NCBI GenBank assembly: GCA_002102555.1
Contig: MCFL01000042.1
Span: 148,874-212,873, forward strand
Direction of reading: 5' to 3'
DNA from: Catenaria anguillulae PL171
Taxonomy: Eukaryota; Blastocladiomycota; Blastocladiomycetes; Blastocladiales; Catenariaceae
Length of the DNA stretch: 64,000 nt
Position numbers and translations under genes: made by a program. The notes under the pieces are model-generated. The model was not told the DNA's origin and made no database searches. It saw nothing but the letters and a program-made list of their open reading frames with translations. Every line of letters begins with the position of its first letter. Within the stretch, counting starts at the first letter, position 1. Below are positions 56,614 through 64,000 of the stretch, one piece after another.

Positions 56614-56616
56614 CTG

Positions 56617-56649
<33 letters not shown>

Positions 56650-56942
56650 CGTCTCAGCTTTCCCTTGCAAATCGAGTCTGTGCCAAGTCGCGTGTTCGGG
56701 AGACATGAAAAGTAAAAAATCATTTTTTACGTGTCACCCCCATTTTTATCGTCTCCCTGGGAGACGATGAAAATGCGCGATGTGTCTCCTGACCGCGACA
56801 TGAAAAAACCTGAGGAGACAAAAACAATCGAGCCCCCACTTCCTCGCTCTCTACTCATCCACATATACGTGTGCACTCAACTATTCGTCCAGTCCATCAT
56901 CCCCGCCACACAACGACGCTTCCATCGCAACACCACCGCAAC

Positions 56943-57340
56943 ATGGCTAAGGAAAACACCAGACCGAAGTAGTCGCAACTCACAAGACGCCCAAAACCAC
57001 CCACCCCGGCAAGCAAAACTCCGGCCAAGGCTCCACGGCTGGGGGCGAGGGCTCTACTGCCCGCTGCAAGGGCTCCAAGTCTGGCGGCCAGGGTTCCACG
57101 GCTCGCGGCAACGCATGCAAGGCCAGCATCGACTCTCAACGTGCCCCATCGCAAACCTCGGCTGGCCACACCACGCCTGCCCCCGCTCGAGACGACGCTG
57201 GCAACGACCGCAATAGCGACGCAGATCCCAGCCATGACGACGACGGCATCGATGTGGACCACGGCTGCGACGACGACGGCGGCGACACTCAGACGCCGCC
57301 GAAGACCCGCAAACGCGGCCGCCTTTTATTGCAATTATTG
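56943..57340 (+). pseudogene. Possible Harbinger second ORF (N-terminal part)
   Basis: After ATGGCTAAGGAAAAC at 56,943, one frame encodes a Gly/Ser/Thr-rich disordered segment (GQGSTAGGEGSTARCKG). An acidic stretch (DDDGIDVDHGCDDDGGD) and a basic patch (KTRKRGR) follow, ending at the transposase C-terminal remnant. The ATG is one base out of register with that frame. In this superfamily the partner protein often carries a Myb/SANT-like domain after such a tail; no such domain is left here, so the assignment is tentative. Confidence 0.35.
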
Positions 57341-57373
57341 ACCGTAACGAGACCAATACACATTTCCCTGCGC

Positions 57374-57765
57374 TCATTCATGAACGGAAAAGATGTCGCC
57401 GACTGGAATCTCCGCAAACGACGCGATGTACTCTTCCACACAAGGCGGCGCACAACGAAACGACTCGCTGATGATGTTGCCACCAGACATGCATGTGTGA
57501 ACGTTCGTCAAGAACACAGCCACCCGATAAATCTTGCCAACAGGACATTGCATAATCTGCATCTTGTCCTTGCAGGTAATGCGCTGCCACTTTCGACTGA
57601 CACAACCATAGAACCACTCGACTGCAACACGCGCGCCGGAGTTGGACTTATCCAGAGTATCAGCCTTCTTCTTGACCATCTCATCCAGCACGCCCGAGCA
57701 CCGCTTCTCCACCTCGGTAGATGCGGGAAATCTCTGTGCGATCGATCCTAAAGAAGAAAGACAGG
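57374..57765 (-). pseudogene. Harbinger-like transposase, C-terminal fragment
   Basis: Minus-strand frame ending at 57,374. It contains GARVAVEWFYGCVSRKWQ, then PVGKIYRVAVFLTNVHTCM and CAPPCVEEYIASF. This matches the end of fungal HARBI1-like DDE transposases, and the E in VEWFYG is the likely third catalytic residue. The preceding part of the core with both aspartates is absent. Confidence 0.7.
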
Positions 57766-58196
57766 GCGTTTTGAGATTCAGAGTGAGCCATGTAGCGGAG
57801 GAAGACAGCGAGGGCCAGGCGGGAATCCACTCGCTTGCCGTTGTCAAGCTTGAGCGCGGAAGGGAGTCCAAAGAGGTCGGGGAGCCGGGTAAACGACACT
57901 GCGTCAAACCGGAAGTCATGCGTGAAAGTGCCGGGGAAGTGTTGAAGATAGTCGTCGATGTCGAACGATCCCTTGATGAAGCCATAAGGGGCGTGAAGGT
58001 CGGGGGTGATGGTCAGGTGGAAGGCGGTGGCAATGTTGGTAATCTGGGCCACAGCAGCGGCGATAATTTCATCGTCAGAGTCGTCGCTCATGTTTGCATC
58101 GAGTGGTTGTACTGCTTGGGACAGTGCTGGAGACGTTTGACCCGGCTGTGTGTTGTGTACTGACGGTGGAGAGGTCGTCGCCACTTTGCTCATCAT
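57681..58196 (-). pseudogene. Harbinger-like transposase, N-terminal fragment
   Basis: From ATG 58,196 to the stop at 57,681. A Ser/Thr-rich start and an acidic patch (MSDDSDDE) precede a conserved helical region, PDLFGLPSALKLDNGKRVDS then RLALAVFLRYMAHSE and FFFRIDRTEISRIYRG. This is the helix-turn-helix-like N-terminal domain of these transposases. The frame runs out where the C-terminal fragment begins in another frame, the likely deletion joint (about 57,740). Confidence 0.7.
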
Positions 58197-58301
58197 TTTT
58201 TGTGTGTGCACAGTTGTTCGCACAGACTCGCCCCGGAGACACATAAAATGCATATTTTTGTTCACCATTTTTCATGTCGCCCACGCGTTTCGCACAGACT
58301 C

Positions 58302-58465
58302 TAATAAATCCCTTGCTGAGCAAAGAAACGAACAGTTAGGCGTTAAAAATGAACTCAAATTTCATCTTTGATCCTGAATAGAAATAGAATTGTATGGGTA
58401 GATTGCATTTGAAGAGTTAACAAGCCACAGTGTCAAACAGCATGTCCATTTCACCTTTGTGGAGG
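58302..58465. other. Intergenic sequence
   Basis: AT-rich spacer between the DNA transposon and the 3' end of the kelch gene. I see no gene or repeat in it; it probably includes the 3' UTR of the kelch gene. Confidence 0.5.
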
Positions 58466-60910
58466 TCATCGGCGTGAGCGAGAAATTGCTTGTGTGGGAT
58501 GTGACCCTGTGCCTTGTTTGACGGTGAGTTCTTGCTCAATGTCTGAGTCATCTGAATCCATGTCACTTGGAGCATTGGCATGGCATTCTTCGAAGAAGGA
58601 TTGGGCAAGAGAAAAGGCTGTGTGCAAAAAGAATGAAAGTCGCGCAAGTCAATGTCAAGTGCAAAAAGGGTAATAGGCAAAGGGTGAACGAAAAGGGCAT
58701 ACCAGCACGCTTCATGTGCTTTGGGTTCGCTTGCTCCTCTGGGGCTGCTTGTGCATGAGCTTGAGCCAGCCACTTTGCACTTGTGCGACTATAAAAGTCC
58801 TTGAGCGTTTCTTTGCGCAAAGGCATAGGCTATGATAGCAACAAAACATGTTCAAGTGGTCAATGGGGGAATCTGAACACTGCAAAGAAGCTACATACCT
58901 GCGAGGAATCACCATCCTCGTTCTGGCCTGTAACAATGGGCGAGTCAACATGGACTGCTTCAGGGGCAATTTGGGAAGCTTGAGCCGCTGCATCAATCAC
59001 ACTATCGACAGCGCAATTGCCTACGGCACCACCATTCTTTTCACTTTGGTCATCATCGTCATCACCAAAGTCAGAATCACAATCGGAATCACCATATGCA
59101 CCATCGTCATCCTCGTCACTATCCCCATCGGACAAATCGTTGTCACTGTCATCATCGTCCTCGTCATCAGACAACCACTCGACCTGCCCCAAGTCAAGCA
59201 AGCATTTCCATTCGTCCAACTTGTCCAGCCGCAGCACCCACAAATCGCCCAGAGTGTGCTCGTTTGCCTCGTGGATGCAAACGCCACCATACATGTACAA
59301 AGCGTTTTTGGCTACAGCCAAGCAAGTACTGAACCGAGGACAAGGTTGGGGAACACTTGGCGCTTCATCCGAATTAGACGACAATCCGGGGGTCTTTTTC
59401 CGACGAAGGGCCATGGCGTAAAACTTCTTTTGATCCATGTTGAACATGAACAAGTCATTCTTTGCGACACTCTTGAGATCATCTTCAATCTCAATGTCCT
59501 CAACGCCACCAAAGAAAATGGAACGGTCCTTGTGCACAATGGCCGATATCCCTGCACGGGCGCTGTGATTGTGGCAAGATAGACAGTCAATGCAAAGGAT
59601 TCTCAGTTGATGATTCAATTGAATACGAAATGGGATACCTTGGTGGCACCCCGGCCTTCTTGACTTTTGACCACACAATCTGCTTTTGGTCAAGGTCAAC
59701 GTTGAGCGACAGGAACCAGCAATCAGTGTGAATGGTTCCCTTGGCCTTTTGTCCCTTCGTGAAGATCTTGCTGTATCCACCATAGAGGTAAACACCAGTT
59801 GCGGACGTGAAAAGCTGGAACCGGAGCGAGCGCTTGGGCGCGAGGTGAGAAGATTGGGCTCAATGCGGTGCCAGCGCATGGACTTCGTGTCAAAAATCCA
59901 AGTGTCGTCGTAGTACTGAGGACAGAAGCAACAGTGGATGCGAAGAGGAGCACAAGCTGTGAGTGCGAGTCGACTGAAAAGGTACCACAGTGATTGAGAG
60001 CTGAGCCATCACCCGAACCTTTGTCGATGCGCCGGCATCGTAAAAGCCGCCAAACAAGACAATAAAGTGCTTCCATGCTGTCATGCGGTGTCCACTCCGA
60101 GGTTGGGAAGTTGTTTTACCTGGGCGGTAAGATCTTCCCATGACCTGTCCTTGACATTGAACCGCCAAAAGTCGCGCCAGTGCAAAAATCGAGTTTCAGA
60201 ACGGTTCTGAACACAAAGTGAATGGCGAGAGGTTAGGTAAAGCAATTGAAAGATAACGCAGTGATGAGGAAACCTTGCATGAAACGTACGGCAAATTCGC
60301 CGCCAAAGAAGTAAATGTAGCCATTGGGCATGGCCACCGCTTGATGGGATGAGCGAGGCCCAGGTGATGTCGGTGACGTGACGAGGGTCCAATCTTCCGA
60401 CTCGGTATTGAAGACGTACAACTCGTTGTAAAACTAGTCAACAGGCACGGTAATGAATATCGGATTCACGTTGCCGTGGAAAACAAAAATGGGAATGGGC
60501 TGGCCCATGACAAACCTCGACGACTTGCCCGTTGAATGCCTCTCCACCAAAGAAAATAAGCTCGCTTGCGTTGAGGGGATTGGTGGTAAGAGTTGCGTTG
60601 GTACGGGGAGAGGGTGGAGATGATTCTACTTGTGTGACGGCCTTCTCTTCTGCCTGCTTGGCCTTGAATTGGGCGAGAATAAGATCAATATCATCGTCGC
60701 TGTCATCTGCAAATCCACCTTGCCCACGGCGCTTTCGCTCTTGCTTTTGGGCCTTGCGGTCGAGCTATGTGTGATTTCGGAAACACCGGTTATTGACTGA
60801 AACGTGGACTGATGTGTCGTACTCGTGCTCCAGGTTATTCGACTGCGCACTTTTTCGGCCAAACGCTGCTTATGCTCAGCAGATTTCTTCTTCTTCTTGT
60901 CTTTGCCCAT
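58466..60910 (-). CDS. Kelch-repeat protein of the KLHDC4/Kel3 type, 8 exons
   Basis: Exons (minus strand): 60910-60851, 60764-60516, 60433-60290, 60206-60019, 59915-59639, 59562-58899, 58829-58703, 58617-58466. All introns are GT-AG and 69-103 bases. The exons sum to 1,861 bases, which fits 620 residues if two bases are missing. The lysine-rich start (MGKDKKKKK), SPPSPRTNATL, FFGGEAFNGQ, NELYVFN, RSGHRMTAW, VLFGGFYD and LYGGYSK match human KLHDC4 in order. So do the blocks LGDLWVLRLDKLDEW and VEWLSDDED, an acidic run, and the terminal DUF4110-type segment ETLKDFYSRTSAKWL. The six kelch blades form a beta-propeller; the exact role is unknown. Single bases seem lost near 60,101 (before RSGHRM) and 59,820 (before FQLFTS), both between conserved blocks. 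Confidence 0.88.
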
Positions 60911-61040
60911 AGTGACTCAGTTACATGGCGGATGTCAGGTATGACAGATGAATCATGCGCTATTCTCATCAGTCCATCTGTCTCACGCTGATACCTACCT
61001 ACCAGTGTAAATACAGCCCATGTGTGCGACACGTGATCCA

Positions 61041-62423
61041 TCACCAAGACAACGGATCGCCGCTTCGTCTTCGTGGAAGCATACCGGCGCAAATACCGGC
61101 GCAGAAAACGGCGAAAAATGGGCAGGGATACATGAATCGATTTCCATTGAGAAAAGGAGACGTAAGCGGTAACATGCGAATATCGACAGTGTAAACAAAA
61201 GTGCCGTTGACTGTGATGGAGAGTGTTGTTTCCATCACTTGATGGACTTGCGGGGGGAGGGCAGGTAGCCTTTCGAAAAACTCGGGCACAAATGTGACGA
61301 AAATGTCTTGAGAATACGCCGGAGGCAAGAACCCAAAGGATGGAACGACTGACAAGCGGTGTGCTGGCCATGCCACTTCAAACCATACACCAGTGTTTTG
61401 GTCACCGTTCACACTTGTTGGAAACACATTTGTCACCGTAAGTGTTGCTTGATACTCGAGAGACAAGACCATGTTGAGTTGATGGGAGCTTAGTGCAATG
61501 AGCGGTGCAGCGTCGTTTTCAATATCCATTCGATCATGATGGCCGACGACGGCGCTGGCCCCTGTCGACGGCACCCAATGTGGCACGGCGCGCGAATCGT
61601 GGGAATCATGACCTCGTGGGTGTGATGCCAAAAGAGAGTCATGTGGTGAGAGCATGGGCTATTATCGACAATGTAACGAAGGAAAAGAGGCCATCAGATT
61701 CGCAAGCGAAAGACGAGATGAACAACCAGAAACGGACGCGAAGGTGCAAGGGTGCCTGGCCATCGACCAGTGATCCCAAAGGCAGAGACTTGCGGGCAAA
61801 GAAAGAGCCCGGACTCTGGGCAAGTTGAGGTTCCCTCGAAGCACCACACAGTTGCGAATCGGCCAAATCTGATACATGAGTCGGAAAAGTCATGGAGGTG
61901 AATAAATAAGGAGGCGGAGCAGGACATTGGGTAAGAACGAAGTGATCGCACTATCGATGGTAGTGAATAGATCCTCTTCATTGGAATCGTATGTGTTGAG
62001 CGACAGCGAAGTGGAAAACCGCGATTGGGTAGCCTCTACGAGCTCGCCGTCTGGGTGATGGGCAGCTTCAGGGTCGCCTTTTTCCGTACGCACAAGGCCT
62101 GTGCCCAAGACGACCGGTGGCCGGGGAGTCGCGCAGTCAGCACGAGTTGTTGGAGGTGGAGGCAATGGATGGCCGTGGCAGCTATCCGATGCGCGGGAAG
62201 GATGGATCCCTGAGCAGGACGGCGTGCGCGGCGATGCAGGGAGAGCTCGATCGATCTTATTGAGAAGTGAGGCCAAGCGAGATTCGAGGTCGTCTGGGTA
62301 AGGGTGTGGAGTTCGAGACGGGACTGCGCGGGGCGAATGGTGTGAGGTTGAATAGGGATGCCGCCGTTTGGACGTTGACGAGGGCGTGGGCGGGGACGCG
62401 GGCATACGGGAAGCGTTTGACAT
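61041..62423 (-). CDS. Hypothetical protein with an MSP-like beta-sandwich
   Basis: Exons (minus strand): 62423-61952, 61868-61738 and 61658-61041. The introns are 83 bases (gtgcga...cag) and 79 bases (gtccgt...tag). The joined frame is exactly 407 codons including the stop. The first half is Pro/Ser/Thr-rich and disordered. The second half reads like a major sperm protein/Ig-like sandwich: YQATLTVTN, then WPAHRLSVVPSFGFLPPAYS and DIFVTFVPEF, then ITVNGTFVYTVDI. A short hydrophobic stretch (PFFAVFCAGICAGML) near the C-terminus could be a membrane anchor, as in VAP-type proteins. No ortholog recognised. The 5' splice sites are weak, so the exon joints are a model. Confidence 0.6.
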
Positions 62424-62730
62424 GGTGGGGTCGGATACAATTGCCGGATGTTGGGTGTATGATACTACATGCTCAAGTATTAATACATGGACAGACAGAG
62501 ACGCAGACATGACACGGACGTTAACATTGATTGATTGATTGAATTGAATTGATTGATTGGACATCAGTTTCTGGTTGTGGTTGTGGTGATGCGTTTCGTG
62601 AGTCTCGTTTGTCTTGTGAGTGGGTCGGCCCGGCCGTGACACTTAGGTACAGGTGCAGGACGAATCACTGCTCACAGGACAGAGTCCTCCATCAGAATGT
62701 GAATGTGAATGTGAATGCAAACGTACCGCC
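62424..62730. promoter_or_regulatory. Divergent promoter region
   Basis: 307 bases between two head-to-head genes (start codons at 62,423 on minus and 62,731 on plus). It contains a TTGA-type microsatellite (62,529-62,560) and a GAATGT-type run (62,695-62,718) just upstream of the plus-strand start. No clear TATA box is seen. It probably holds both promoters. Confidence 0.5.
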
Positions 62731-64000
62731 ATGTCCTTCTTCAGCGCAGCGGGTAAGCTCCTCGAGAAGGCTGCCGTTCAACTCGACAAGGCCGCCGTCT
62801 CGCTTGACTCGGCCTTCGACCTGCCTCCTGCCGCCGCGCACAACCCCCACACCCACCGCGCCGCTGCGACCAACATCGCCAAATTCTCCGAGGCTGCTAC
62901 ACATCCATCCGCACCCGCACCCGCCGCGCCCGCTCTCGTTGATTCCGACCTCGGTATTGTTTGGAACACAAACCAGCCACCCGCTACGGCACCCACGCCA
63001 ACCGCACAAGCACGACCAATTGCTCATCTACAGTCCTCCCGAGCCGTCTCGCCCCCGCCCGCTTCCACAGCTACGGCTACGGCTACGGCTACCCGAGAAT
63101 CGTCGTCGCGATTGGAGCGTCGCCTGGGCGGCCTCTTCCGTTCAGAATCACACATTGCAAACGGCAACGTGGAACCAGGCATCAAGACACACATCCCCGA
63201 GTCATCCGCCCCATCGACAGCGCCAGCGAGCAACGCTTCCCGCCAGCCCCCAGCATCCCCAGTTCGTCCCCAAGACATCCCATTACCTCCTTCGCCCATT
63301 GTTTTCCCTTCCGACAACCATGGCCACACTGTTGTTCCTCTGCTGTCTATTGCTCAGTCGCAGCAACCGTCGCCACCAGCTGGGTCAGAGCCAAGTGCTC
63401 AACCCGCTCAGAAGCACGACGTCGAGCCTGACACCGTTGAGGTGTTGTCACATTCATCCCGGCAGCTCATTCGGTCTCTGCTGGCCAAAGTTCAAGCTCG
63501 CGATGCGACCATTGCTCAGCTGGAACGCGATAAGGCCGCCATCACGGCCCAACGCGAGCAGGATCGTCAGGTAGAGGGCGCCGCCTTGAATGCCGAGCTC
63601 AAACGCAACCAAGCCCTTCACGCCCAGCTCGATCAAGCAAATGCCACAATCCACACGCTGTCGGCCCGTCTTTCCGACACGTGTGGCCAATGGGAAGCAA
63701 ACCGCCGTGATTTTGAATCTCGAATTGCCTTGCTTCAAGCAGACTGGACACGGTCCGCAACGGCCCAAAGTGCAAACTACATCGGGGGGTCGCCGCACAG
63801 GTTGGCATCGCCCAATTGCGCCCCAGATCCGTTGGCCGCCGACTTGCAGCAAGCCGTTGGATTTTGGGCTCAAAAGTGCGGCGAGCTCGAGCGGCAACTC
63901 GCTGCCAGCCAATCATCTGTTACATTGCTCGAGTTCAAAGCTCCAAGCGGTTCTATCCAGCTCACCTACGGTTCTTCGAAACCAGTTGTGGATTCCCGCC
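62731..64000 (+). CDS. Golgin-like coiled-coil protein, 5' part (continues past the window)
   Basis: Open from ATG 62,731 to the window end, 423 codons with no stop or obvious intron. The N-terminus MSFFSAAGKLLEKAAVQLDK resembles the short amphipathic starts of golgins such as TMF1 and golgin-84 (MSWF...). A long Pro/Ala/Ser-rich disordered segment follows (about 35-240), then a coiled coil (about 245-345, e.g. LLAKVQARDATIAQLERDK and AELKRNQALHAQLDQ). A further helical segment lies near 385-405. Golgins tether vesicles at the Golgi. Assignment rests on architecture and the first residues only; the diagnostic C-terminal domain is outside the window. Confidence 0.5.
   Translation, partial: MSFFSAAGKLLEKAAVQLDKAAVSLDSAFDLPPAAAHNPHTHRAAATNIAKFSEAATHPSAPAPAAPALVDSDLGIVWNTNQPPATAPTPTAQARPIAHLQSSRAVSPPPASTATATATATRESSSRLERRLGGLFRSESHIANGNVEPGIKTHIPESSAPSTAPASNASRQPPASPVRPQDIPLPPSPIVFPSDNHGHTVVPLLSIAQSQQPSPPAGSEPSAQPAQKHDVEPDTVEVLSHSSRQLIRSLLAKVQARDATIAQLERDKAAITAQREQDRQVEGAALNAELKRNQALHAQLDQANATIHTLSARLSDTCGQWEANRRDFESRIALLQADWTRSATAQSANYIGGSPHRLASPNCAPDPLAADLQQAVGFWAQKCGELERQLAASQSSVTLLEFKAPSGSIQLTYGSSKPVVDSR

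Larger units (their letters stand above)
56674..58301 (-). mobile_element. PIF/Harbinger-like DNA transposon, internally deleted
   Basis: Imperfect terminal inverted repeats: gagtctgtgccaagtcgcg at 56,674 and, reversed from 58,301, gagtctgtgcgaaacgcg. Both arms continue with a gacatgaaaa block and a tgtgtctcc block further in, so the inverted repeats extend about 100 bp. Inside are the two ends of a transposase on the minus strand and part of a second ORF on the plus strand. Convergent two-gene layouts (transposase plus a DNA-binding partner) are typical of this superfamily. The catalytic core is missing, so the copy could move only with help. Flanking taa on the right is not matched on the left. 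Confidence 0.72.

Noticed and set aside
62549-63574. 341-residue plus-strand frame overlapping the golgin-like start
   Set aside because: Different frame from the open golgin-like ORF at 62,731, with Pro/Arg/His-rich shadow composition and no conserved blocks.

Overview
The window is a eukaryotic, most likely fungal (perhaps chytrid or another early-diverging lineage), GC-rich chromosome segment. The evidence is short GT-AG introns of about 70-100 bases in the host genes, Tad1/I-like LINEs carrying an RNase H domain, a Ty1/copia element and a Ty3/gypsy chromovirus. About 56.5 of the 64 kb is nested retroelements. Host genes occupy only the last 5.5 kb. The species assignment is inference.

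Layout. (1) 1-14,548: a minus-strand LINE (family LINE-1, copy a) whose 3' UTR carries the end of a SINE at the window edge. It is split by a copia element (859-9,072), which itself carries a SINE (4,536-4,914) and a solo LTR (5,733-5,923). (2) 14,549-14,895: a plus-strand, 5'-truncated LINE-1 tail. (3) 14,896-18,239: a minus-strand LINE of a related but distinct family (LINE-3). (4) 18,240-25,108: a minus-strand chromovirus. (5) 25,109-56,551: an array of one LINE family (LINE-2) alternating with 457-bp SINE-2 copies. It is minus-oriented from 25,109 to 31,020 and plus-oriented from 31,041 to 56,551. A full-length LINE-1 (41,319-49,271) is inserted in one LINE-2 copy with a 19-bp target duplication. 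(6) 56,549-56,605: the 3' part of a tRNA-Ala(UGC) gene with its T8 terminator; the 5' part lies at 31,018-31,035 on the minus strand. (7) 56,674-58,301: an internally deleted PIF/Harbinger-like DNA transposon. (8) 58,466-60,910 (-): a KLHDC4/Kel3-type kelch protein; 61,041-62,423 (-): a protein with an MSP-like beta-sandwich; 62,731->64,000 (+): a golgin-like coiled-coil protein running off the window.

Main result. Every junction in the LINE-2/SINE-2 array carries the 16-mer gttaaagcccccttgt or a decayed version. Its reverse complement is the last five 5'-flanking bases plus the first 11 bases of the tRNA-Ala gene. LINE-2 and SINE-2 therefore appear to insert repeatedly and site-specifically at the 5' end of this tRNA gene, antisense to it. 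Each insertion duplicates that site and leaves the gene whole, so elements stack up upstream of the tRNA with the oldest farthest out. An inversion (31,021-56,551), joined at a shared TGG in a LINE-2 copy and in the tRNA D-arm, then split both the tRNA gene and that LINE-2. This explains the polarity switch of the array and would have ended further insertion there.

The LINEs have two overlapping ORFs. ORF1 is a CCHC zinc-knuckle protein and ORF2 carries endonuclease, reverse transcriptase, RNase H and a terminal zinc motif. In all three families ORF2 begins inside the ORF1 stop codon (CAATGA or TAATG). The LTR elements are treated as fossils: both are broken.
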